Made by a program: the position numbers and the translations under genes
Part shown: positions 1 through 6,437 of the stretch, one piece after another
Layout of the letters: each line of letters begins with the position of its first letter
Position numbering within the stretch: position 1 is the first letter of the stretch
Assembly: GCA_049511115.1 (NCBI GenBank)
Contig: JBEKYH010000302.1
Span: 1 to 6,437, forward strand
DNA: 6,437 nucleotides
Reading direction: 5' to 3'
From: JBEKYH01 sp049511115
Lineage (GTDB): Bacteria > Planctomycetota > Phycisphaerae > Tepidisphaerales > Tepidisphaeraceae
Notes under the pieces: model-generated
The model's input: only the letters and a program-made list of their open reading frames with translations
What the model was told of the DNA's origin: nothing
Database searches by the model: none

Positions 1-1
1 T

Positions 2-535
2 TACATTTTGCTGGTGATTCTGCTGAAAATCGCCTTGGAAGACCCGCTGAAGAATCATGTCTTTGGCGGCTACGCGCCGGCGGCGAATCTGGTGGTGCTG
101 TTCCTGGCAATCGGGCTGGTGAGCTGGCTGGAAATGGCCCGGGTGATTCGCGGGCAGGTGCTGTCGCTGCGCACGCTTCCCTATGTCGAAGCGGCTCATG
201 CCGCAGGCATCGGCCAGTGGCGAATCTTCACGCGGCATCTGCTGCCCAATCTGGCTGGGCCTATCATCGTTTATGCGACCCTCACGATCCCGCAGGCGAT
301 CCTTCAGGAAAGCTTTTTGAGTTTCCTGGGGATAGGCGTGCAGCCGCCGCTGCCGACGTGGGGATCGCTGGCCGCCGACGGTTTGCTGCCGGCCCTGAAC
401 CCGATTCACTCGCGCTGGTGGCTCCTGGTATTTCCGTGTACCTTACTGGCCGTCACGCTGCTGAGCCTCAATTACCTCGGCGACGGCCTGCGCGACTGGT
501 TTGATCCCAAACGGGACCAGGGTTCGGGAGTTTAA
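2..535 (+). CDS. DppC/OppC-type ABC transporter permease, 3' part only
   Basis: This is an inner-membrane permease subunit of a peptide-class ABC importer; it would pair with a DppB-type partner, presumably encoded off the left edge. Only the last 177 residues are visible, and the frame is open to base 2, so the true start lies outside the window. A TTG at base 8 is just an internal Leu codon. Visible residues 29-45 form a membrane helix. The ATPase-contacting EAA loop spans about 63-83, with the EAAHAAG core and a downstream HLLPN. The C-type signature ESFLSFLGIG is at 103-112, followed by a last helix at about 139-157 and the family's usual ending GDGLRDWFDP. The stop codon TAA at 533-535 lies inside the outer end of the inverted repeat that follows, so the last residues (SGV) are partly repeat-encoded. 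It is clearly divergent from the second C-type permease at 3632-4828, so this is not a recent duplication. The family is certain; the substrate is unknown. Confidence 0.93.
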   Translation, partial: YILLVILLKIALEDPLKNHVFGGYAPAANLVVLFLAIGLVSWLEMARVIRGQVLSLRTLPYVEAAHAAGIGQWRIFTRHLLPNLAGPIIVYATLTIPQAILQESFLSFLGIGVQPPLPTWGSLAADGLLPALNPIHSRWWLLVFPCTLLAVTLLSLNYLGDGLRDWFDPKRDQGSGV

Positions 536-654
536 GGGATGAAGGGTTCAAAAGTTCAAGGGTTAAAGAGTCAGAGCGAAAATCGGCCGTCTCGACTTCA
601 ACCCTTAAACTCTTACACCCTTGAACCCTTAAGCCCTTAATCCCTTGAACTCTC
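526..654. repeat. Large imperfect inverted repeat (about 51-bp arms, about 27-base loop)
   Basis: Bases 526-576 can pair with 604-654 about a single symmetry axis, with position i opposite 1180-i. By hand I count 39 Watson-Crick pairs, 4 G-T pairs and 8 mismatches over 51 positions, with no bulges needed. The loop is about 577-603. The left end overlaps the last codons and stop of the upstream permease, and the right end stops 4 bases before the ribosome binding site of the binding-protein gene. No T-run follows either arm, so it does not look like a standard intrinsic terminator. It may be a REP-like or MITE-like dispersed element, or an mRNA structure separating expression of the two cistrons. 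The symmetry is seen directly; the function is inferred. Confidence 0.85.
534..570. repeat. Left arm: 8-base periodic AAGGG-type units
   Basis: AAGGG or near variants recur every 8 bases: AAGGG at 534 and 542, AAAAG at 550, AAGGG at 558 and AAGAG at 566. The three bases between units are mostly TTC, TTA, ATG or similar. A weaker unit (CAGGG) at 518 keeps the same phase inside the end of the permease gene. Confidence 0.75.
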
Positions 655-657
655 AAT
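594..657. repeat. Right arm: eight consecutive CCCTT-type octamers
   Basis: Starting at base 594 the sequence divides cleanly into eight octamers. Their first five bases are GACTT (594), CCCTT (602), CTCTT (610), CCCTT (618, 626, 634 and 642) and CTCTC (650). The remaining three bases are A-rich (CAA, AAA, ACA, GAA, AAG, AAT). The array is the reverse-complement counterpart of the left arm, and the degenerate units also match across the axis: CTCTT at 610 pairs exactly with AAGAG at 566. Confidence 0.8.
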
Positions 658-663
658 AGAGGA
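658..663 (+). promoter_or_regulatory. Ribosome binding site of the solute-binding protein gene
   Basis: AGAGGA lies 5 bases before the ATG at 669. Another ATG at 664 is out of frame and sits too close to the site. This supports 669 as the start, and the protein then opens with a sensible membrane anchor. Confidence 0.65.
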
Positions 664-668
664 ATGGC

Positions 669-2537
669 ATGGAAAATCGGTTCGGCGTCAAGGACTTTTT
701 TCTCTTCCTGGTCTTGAGCGCCCTGATTGTCCTCGTTGTGCTGGGGATGTTCCAATACGACCGGCAATGGACCGTCATCCAGCAGACGAGCAACCAACTC
801 AACAACCTGACCGCCGATGTCGCCCGCATCCGCCGCATGATGGACCAGGGCGCCCTGGTTGCTCCCGCCAACGGCCCGACCACTCGCCCCAACTACGCCG
901 CTCCGCTCTACACCCGCGGCGCCGAACGCCAGTTGAAAGTCATGGCCCTGCCCGATTACGCCGAAGGCGACGACCTCATCCAGACATTCGGCCAGCCCCC
1001 CGATAAACTCACCCCGCTCATCAACACCGATCAATACTCCTCCATCGTGCAAAGCTATGTCATGGACTCTCTGGTCGGCATGGACCCGGACACGTTTGAA
1101 TGGGAACCCAATCTCGCCGACTCCTGGAGTATCTCCGACGATCAGCTCACCATCGACTTCATCCTCCGCAAAGGCATTGTCTTCTCCGACGGTTCTCCCT
1201 TCACCGCTGACGACGTGGTCTACACGTTTGACCTGGCCAAAAACCCGCAACTGGAAGCGCCCGGCATGCAGTCCATGCTCGACAAGCTCAGCAGCGTTGA
1301 AAAAGTTGATGACTTCCACGTCCGCTTCCATTTCAGCGAGCCGTACTTCAAGAGCTTCGACATTGCCGGCGGCATGTCGATCATGTCCAAGGCGTTTTAC
1401 AGCCATTATTCGATCACGGACATTAATCAATCCACGGGGCTGCTGATCGGCTCCAGCGCCTACCGCCTGCCTGATCCGACGAGTTGGAAGCCCGAGCCGG
1501 GCAAGCCGATCGAGCTGGTCCGCAACGAGCGCTATTGGGGGCCGCGCCCGTCATTCAATAAAATCATCTGGAAAGTCATCGAAAACCCCACCGCCCGCGC
1601 CACCGCCTTTGAAAACGGCGAGACCGATGTCTACGGCATCCTCAACAACGGCCCCTCGCCCGATCAATTTGACCAGATGCTGCACGATAAGGATTTGCTG
1701 ACGCGCATGCAGCATTTCGCCCTGGACAGCCCCGTGCAGGGTTACTTTTACATCGGCTGGAACGAAAAGCACGGCCGCGACGGGCCGCCATCCTATTTCG
1801 CGGATAAACGCGTGCGCAAGGCGATGACGATGCTGGTGGATCGCCAGGCTATCGTGCGCGACATCCTGCACGGCTATGCGAGCGTCGCGGTCGGACCGTT
1901 CAGCCCGTTGAGCCCGCAGACCGATCACGATCTCAAGCCGATGCCGTACGATCCGGCGGGCGCGCAAAAGCTGCTGGCCGACGCCGGATTTGTCAAAAAA
2001 GGTGACATCCTCTACGGCCCGGACGGCAAGCCGTTTGAATTTAAGCTCACCTACGCCGTCGTACGCGATATGTATGCCCGCATCGTCCCGCTGATTCACG
2101 ACAGTTGTGCGCAGGTCGGCATCAACGTGATCCCCGATCCGCAGGAATGGTCGGTCCTCTTGCAGCGCAAGGATGACCGCAATTTCGACGCCATTATGGC
2201 CGGTTGGGGTGGCGACGCGCCCAATGAAGACCTGTACCAGATTTTCGATTCCCACTTCATCTCCGGCACCGGCGATGACGACGTGCAATACCAGAATAAG
2301 GAACTGGACGCCCTCATCGAAAAGGCCCGCGTCACGCGCGACGTGAAAGAGCGAAATGACCTGTGGAAGAAAACCTCCGACATCATCTTTGACGACCAGC
2401 CGTATACTTTCCTTTTTAACGACCAGGAACTTTCCGTTGTGGATAAGCGCATCAAGGGGCTGGTGCCGACGAAGGTCGGCCTGAATTCCATCGCCGAATG
2501 GTACGTTCCGCTTAAAGACCAGAAGTATCACGATTAG
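669..2537 (+). CDS. Membrane-anchored family 5 solute-binding protein of a peptide-type ABC importer
   Basis: This protein captures the transport substrate outside the inner membrane and delivers it to the permease pair encoded next. It has 622 residues; E. coli DppA has about 535, and the excess is mostly at the N-terminus. Residues 10-28 form an uninterrupted hydrophobic helix preceded by Arg4 and Lys8, so a cytoplasmic N-terminus with the rest outside is expected. No lipobox is present; the only cysteine is Cys480. Residues about 37-58 show a heptad pattern (I37, T40, L44, L47, V51, I54, M58), followed by a Pro/Ala/Thr-rich linker to about 85. The SBP_bac_5 domain runs from about 88 to 615. 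Its signature is at about 149-188 (NLADSW, then FSDGSPFTADDVVYTF), and RVRKAMTMLVDRQAI at 381-395 is also typical. The substrate cannot be assigned; peptides are likely from context. It is the first gene after the inverted repeat. Confidence 0.93.
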   Translation: MENRFGVKDFFLFLVLSALIVLVVLGMFQYDRQWTVIQQTSNQLNNLTADVARIRRMMDQGALVAPANGPTTRPNYAAPLYTRGAERQLKVMALPDYAEGDDLIQTFGQPPDKLTPLINTDQYSSIVQSYVMDSLVGMDPDTFEWEPNLADSWSISDDQLTIDFILRKGIVFSDGSPFTADDVVYTFDLAKNPQLEAPGMQSMLDKLSSVEKVDDFHVRFHFSEPYFKSFDIAGGMSIMSKAFYSHYSITDINQSTGLLIGSSAYRLPDPTSWKPEPGKPIELVRNERYWGPRPSFNKIIWKVIENPTARATAFENGETDVYGILNNGPSPDQFDQMLHDKDLLTRMQHFALDSPVQGYFYIGWNEKHGRDGPPSYFADKRVRKAMTMLVDRQAIVRDILHGYASVAVGPFSPLSPQTDHDLKPMPYDPAGAQKLLADAGFVKKGDILYGPDGKPFEFKLTYAVVRDMYARIVPLIHDSCAQVGINVIPDPQEWSVLLQRKDDRNFDAIMAGWGGDAPNEDLYQIFDSHFISGTGDDDVQYQNKELDALIEKARVTRDVKERNDLWKKTSDIIFDDQPYTFLFNDQELSVVDKRIKGLVPTKVGLNSIAEWYVPLKDQKYHD

Positions 2538-2562
2538 GGGCATTAGCTCGGACAATCCTGCC

Positions 2563-3639
2563 ATGCTGACTTACATCGTCCGGAGATTGCTGTTGATGTG
2601 CCCAACCCTGCTGGGGATCACCCTGCTGGTCTTCTTTTCCATGGCCCTCTCCCCCGGCGGCATCGGCGGTCCGACACTCGACAAGGGCGGCAATGAAAAA
2701 TCCGACGTGGACGCCGTCCGCATCCGCCAATACTACGAAAAGCGCTACGGCCTGGATAAACCGGTGCTGGTGCAATACGCGCGATGGATCAATCTCGTCT
2801 CGCCGGTTGGCTTTAAGCCCAACGATGACGGCACGCTCGGCAGCTTCGGCGTCAAATGGCCAAGTCTGGGCGAGAGCCTGGGGCGTCATCGGCCGGTGAT
2901 CGAACTGATTGAAGAATCGCTCCCGCTTACACTGCTCCTCAATGTCATCAGCATCCCCATTGTCTACGCATTTGGCGTCCTCAGCGGCATCACCTCGGCC
3001 CAGCGCCGCGGCAGCACCTACGACAATTTCATGAGCTTCTCCCAGCTTGCGAGTTGGTCCATCCCGACGGTGTGGGCGGGCGTCATGCTGATCGGCTTTC
3101 TGGCCAACCGCGAATACATTCACCTGTTTCCCACTTCCGGGTTGCACGAAGCGCAGTCCGACATCATGCCGTTCCTGCCGCACTTCACGGCCGCGGGCTG
3201 GGACCGGGGCTGGCTGCTCGATACGCTGTGGCATCTGGTGTTGCCGGTGATTTGCCTCAGCTACGGCGGCTCCGCCTTTCTAACCAAACTGACGCGCGGC
3301 TCGATTCTGGAAAACCTCGGCTCCGATTACGTGCGCACGGCCCGGGCCAAGGGGCTCAGTGAAAACATCGTGCTTTACCGGCACGTTTTCCGAAACAGTG
3401 TGTTAGCGCTCATCACGGTGGCGGCCAGCATTTTGCCGGCGCTGCTGAGCGGGTCGGTCGTCGTCGAGTCGATTTTCAGCATCCCCGGCATGGGCAAGCT
3501 CGCGGTGGAGGCTGTCGAAAACCGCGACCGCGAACTGGTCCTGGCGGTCACGCTCATTGGCGGAATCATCGGCCTGCTCAGCCAACTTTTGCGCGATGTT
3601 TTGTACGCCATCGCCGACCCGCGGGTGGCTTATGACTGA
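2563..3639 (+). CDS. DppB/OppB-type ABC transporter permease
   Basis: This is one of the two channel-forming inner-membrane subunits. It has 358 residues, slightly longer than the usual 305-340. The start fits the family exactly: Met, then TYIVRRLL and a first helix at about 9-28. YGLDKPVLVQYARW at 62-75 is the typical extracytoplasmic segment after helix 1. Further helices lie at about 118-141, 155-181, 222-240, 279-305 and 327-350. The EAA-type loop that contacts the ATPase is at about 255-279 (DYVRTARAKG, then RHVFRNS), followed by ESIFSIPGMGKL at 302-313. The loop at about 79-108 is longer than in most relatives. The gap after the binding-protein gene is 25 bases and holds no convincing Shine-Dalgarno site; a GGGG at 2537-2540 is too far away. 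The 3' end overlaps the next permease gene by 8 bases. The family is certain; orthology to dppB itself is not established. Confidence 0.95.
   Translation: MLTYIVRRLLLMCPTLLGITLLVFFSMALSPGGIGGPTLDKGGNEKSDVDAVRIRQYYEKRYGLDKPVLVQYARWINLVSPVGFKPNDDGTLGSFGVKWPSLGESLGRHRPVIELIEESLPLTLLLNVISIPIVYAFGVLSGITSAQRRGSTYDNFMSFSQLASWSIPTVWAGVMLIGFLANREYIHLFPTSGLHEAQSDIMPFLPHFTAAGWDRGWLLDTLWHLVLPVICLSYGGSAFLTKLTRGSILENLGSDYVRTARAKGLSENIVLYRHVFRNSVLALITVAASILPALLSGSVVVESIFSIPGMGKLAVEAVENRDRELVLAVTLIGGIIGLLSQLLRDVLYAIADPRVAYD
3623..3628 (+). promoter_or_regulatory. Weak ribosome binding site supporting the start at 3632
   Basis: GGGTGG sits 3 bases before the ATG at 3632, inside the end of the B-type permease gene. 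The site is weak and close. The start is favoured mainly because the upstream extension (ATG at 3557) would overlap the B gene by 83 bases and adds a Cys-rich stretch that looks like an out-of-frame reading of that gene. Confidence 0.4.
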
Positions 3640-4828
3640 TATAACACCCGACCTCATCCAAAATGAAGTTTCCGCGCCGGCCGCCCCGGTCGGATACACG
3701 CGCGAAGTTGCCGGCCGCGTGTTGCGCCGCTGGGCGGCGCGGCTCGGGTTGGCCTGGATTTTCGTGCTGGTTTTGCTCGCGGTTTTCGCTCCTATCCTGG
3801 CGACGAGCTATCCGGCTTTGATGAAAGCGGACGGCCGCTGGTCCAGCCCGATGATTGCGAATCTCAGTTCGGCCGACGTCATCCTGCAGGTCGCGTTCTG
3901 GTCGGCCCTGGTTCTCATCCCATGGCGAAAATCAGCGCTCGTGAAATCCGCGATCTGGGGCGCCGTGCTGATCGTGACGGCGATTCCGTCGCTCTTGTTC
4001 ATTCACGCCCCCGAACTGGTCGTCTACCAGACGTATCGCCTCGGTCTGCAATCCGGCCAGATCGAAAAGGCCTTCTTCGCACCGATTCCATTCTCACCGC
4101 AGGATCATCTGCGCGACATCGAAAACTCGCGCCTGCAACCTCCGGACTCAACTCATTGGCTTGGCACCACCGCCGACGGCGCTGATCTGGCCAGTAATAT
4201 GATCCACGCCTCGCGCATCGCGCTTTCCATTGGATTTATTTCCACGGGTATCGCCGTCATCATCGGCGTATTTGTCGGCGCATTGATGGGTTATTACGTC
4301 GGCTGGATTGATCTGCTGGGCATGAGGCTCGTGGAAATATTCGATTCCATCCCCACCCTGCTTTTGCTCCTCTGCTTCGTCGCCTTCTTCAAGCCCAATT
4401 TGTACATCATGATGGCCATCATCGGAGCCACCAGTTGGGTGAGCTACGCCTATTTCGTGCGCGCCGAATTCCTGAGCCTGCGCGATCGCGATTTTGTCCA
4501 CGCCGCGCGGGCCGCGGGGATTCCGCTGCATTCGATTCTCTTCCGCCACATGCTGCTTAACGGCCTAACGCCCGTGATCGTCAGCGCGAGTTTCGGGGTG
4601 GCCAGCGCGATCCTGATTGAAAGCACGCTAAGTTTCCTGGGCATCGGTCTGCCCAGCGAGGCAAGCTGGGGGGCGCTGCTCGAAGAGGCCCTTGGCGTCG
4701 GCGGCACGTTTTACTGGTGGATCGCCCTTTTTCCGGGATTTGCTATTTTCTTAACCGTTTTCGCGTACAACCTGATCGGCGAATCGCTCCGCGACGCCCT
4801 GGACCCGCGCTTGGGAAGAATGATGTAG
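3632..4828 (+). CDS. DppC/OppC-type ABC transporter permease with a two-helix insert
   Basis: This is the second channel subunit, partner of the B-type permease. From the ATG at 3632 it has 398 residues, about 100 more than usual. The extra length lies between helix 1 (about 38-56) and the C-type motif HWLGTT at 175-180, where other members have a shorter loop. This insert contains two more hydrophobic stretches, about 80-97 and 106-124, separated by a basic WRKSALVK. The part before the motif (FFAPIPFSP, 148-156) resembles the loops of longer YejE-like members. The motif continues ADGADL where GRD is usual, so the Arg is replaced by Ala. Core helices follow at about 197-221, 236-254, 257-276, 312-332 and 361-381. 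The EAA-type loop is at 287-311 (FVHAARAAG), ESTLSFLGIG at 330-339, and the usual end GESLRDALDPRLG. The start overlaps the B stop by 8 bases, suggesting translational coupling. Confidence 0.93.
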   Translation: MTDITPDLIQNEVSAPAAPVGYTREVAGRVLRRWAARLGLAWIFVLVLLAVFAPILATSYPALMKADGRWSSPMIANLSSADVILQVAFWSALVLIPWRKSALVKSAIWGAVLIVTAIPSLLFIHAPELVVYQTYRLGLQSGQIEKAFFAPIPFSPQDHLRDIENSRLQPPDSTHWLGTTADGADLASNMIHASRIALSIGFISTGIAVIIGVFVGALMGYYVGWIDLLGMRLVEIFDSIPTLLLLLCFVAFFKPNLYIMMAIIGATSWVSYAYFVRAEFLSLRDRDFVHAARAAGIPLHSILFRHMLLNGLTPVIVSASFGVASAILIESTLSFLGIGLPSEASWGALLEEALGVGGTFYWWIALFPGFAIFLTVFAYNLIGESLRDALDPRLGRMM

Positions 4829-4852
4829 CAATGGCATGATGTTGGGGCTTTT

Positions 4853-5979
<1,127 letters not shown>

Positions 5980-5983
<4 letters not shown>

Positions 5984-6437
5984 GCCAGACCCTCTCGGCT
6001 GCTGCGCCGGCGACCTCCGCCAACGGTTCGCCGCTGTTGGAAGTGCGCGACTTGCGCGTCTGGTTCCCGATTCAAAAGGGCATCCTCAGCCGCACTGTCG
6101 GATACGTTAAGGCCGTGGATGGCGTGAGCTTCAACATCACCGCGGGGCGAACGCTCGGTCTCGTCGGCGAGAGCGGCTGCGGTAAAACGACCGTCGGGCG
6201 CGCGATCCTGCGCCTGATCCGCACCGGCGGCGGCGTGGAACTCGGCGGGACCGTTCGCTTCAAAGGCGAAGATTTTCTCGCCCACAAGGGGCAGGCGCTG
6301 CGCCGCCTGCGGCGGCATTTGCAGATCATTTTCCAGGACCCGGTTTCTAGTCTCAATCCGCGACTGAGCGTCGGCAATATCATCGGCGAGCCGCTGACGG
6401 TGCACGGGATTGCCTCGGGACAAAAGCGAAATGAAAT
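5980..6437 (+). CDS. DppF/OppF-type ABC transporter ATP-binding protein, 5' part only
   Basis: This is the second ATPase of the importer, expected to form a heterodimer with the DppD-type protein. The frame is open from the ATG to the window edge, giving 152 complete codons of an expected 320-350 or so. A short Ala/Ser-rich leader (residues 1-17) precedes LLEVRDLRVWFPI (19-31). The phrase GYVKAVDGVSF at 41-51 is typical of the F-type rather than the D-type ATPase. Walker A is GESGCGKT at 63-70 and the Q-loop Gln119 is in FQDPVSSLNPR. The signature, Walker B and C-terminal cysteines would lie beyond the window. The start codon overlaps the DppD stop as ATGA, and a strong ribosome binding site precedes it, so coupled translation is likely. 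Confidence 0.93.

Noticed and set aside
8..10. TTG at base 8 as the start of the first permease
   Set aside because: The frame is open to the window edge, and the visible part begins inside a membrane helix, without the expected N-terminal half of the family.
526..657. Octamer array as a CRISPR array
   Set aside because: The units are 8 bases, contiguous and degenerate, with no spacer-sized unique segments between them.
526..660. Inverted repeat as an intrinsic terminator
   Set aside because: There is no T-run after either arm, and the stem is long, AT-containing and mismatched, unlike a compact GC-rich terminator.
468..1430. Long antisense open frame of 320 codons opposite the inverted repeat and the start of the binding-protein gene
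   Set aside because: It lies almost wholly opposite a well-supported gene, its translation has no recognisable domain, and part of it is just the translated octamer repeat. Long antisense frames are expected opposite GC-rich codon use.
1551..2564. Long antisense open frame of 337 codons opposite the binding-protein gene
   Set aside because: The + strand reading has clear family 5 motifs throughout; the antisense product resembles no family.
2512..3234. Antisense open frame of 240 codons opposite the B-type permease
   Set aside because: It is opposite a complete permease with all expected motifs; its composition is polar and low in meaning, as for a shadow frame.
3557..3631. Upstream extension of the second C-type permease to an ATG at 3557
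   Set aside because: The extra 25 residues are Cys-rich and overlap the B-type gene in another frame. The ATG at 3632 gives an 8-base overlap and a normal N-terminus.

Overview
The window is an operon-like stretch, with all genes on the + strand, for ABC importers of the peptide/nickel/opine class (Dpp/Opp type). Coding density is very high and no gap exceeds about 135 bases. There are no RNA genes, insertion sequences, CRISPR arrays or integrases that I can support. GC content looks moderately high. The source is a bacterium. Three things make me lean weakly towards Planctomycetota or a related group, usually met as uncultured genomes: the substrate-binding protein has a membrane anchor instead of a lipobox, the accessory regions of the transporter subunits are enlarged, and one intergenic region carries an octamer-based inverted repeat of AAGGG/CCCTT units. 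This is an inference, as no marker gene is present.

Layout: (1) bases 2-535, the 3' part of a DppC-type permease whose start lies outside the window; (2) bases 526-657, a large imperfect inverted repeat built from an 8-base periodic motif, filling the gap to the next gene; (3) 669-2537, a family 5 solute-binding protein with an N-terminal membrane anchor and a short predicted coiled coil; (4) 2563-3639, a DppB-type permease; (5) 3632-4828, a DppC-type permease with an insert that appears to add two membrane helices; (6) 4853-5983, a DppD-type ATPase with a C-terminal four-cysteine region of unusual spacing; (7) 5980-6437, the first 152 codons of a DppF-type ATPase that runs off the window.

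Genes 3 to 7 together form one complete importer. The anchored binding protein would capture substrate outside the membrane, the B/C permease pair would form the channel, and the D/F ATPase pair would power it. B/C and D/F overlap at their stop/start codons, which suggests translational coupling. The permease at the left edge is a second, divergent C-type subunit. Either two transporters lie in tandem, or two permease pairs share the ATPases encoded here. The substrate cannot be read from sequence; peptides are the default guess.

Nothing here is clearly a new kind of system. The points most worth a second look are the octamer inverted repeat, the anchor and coiled coil on the binding protein, the two-helix insert in the second C-type permease, and the long Cys2-Cys3 spacing in the DppD-type ATPase.
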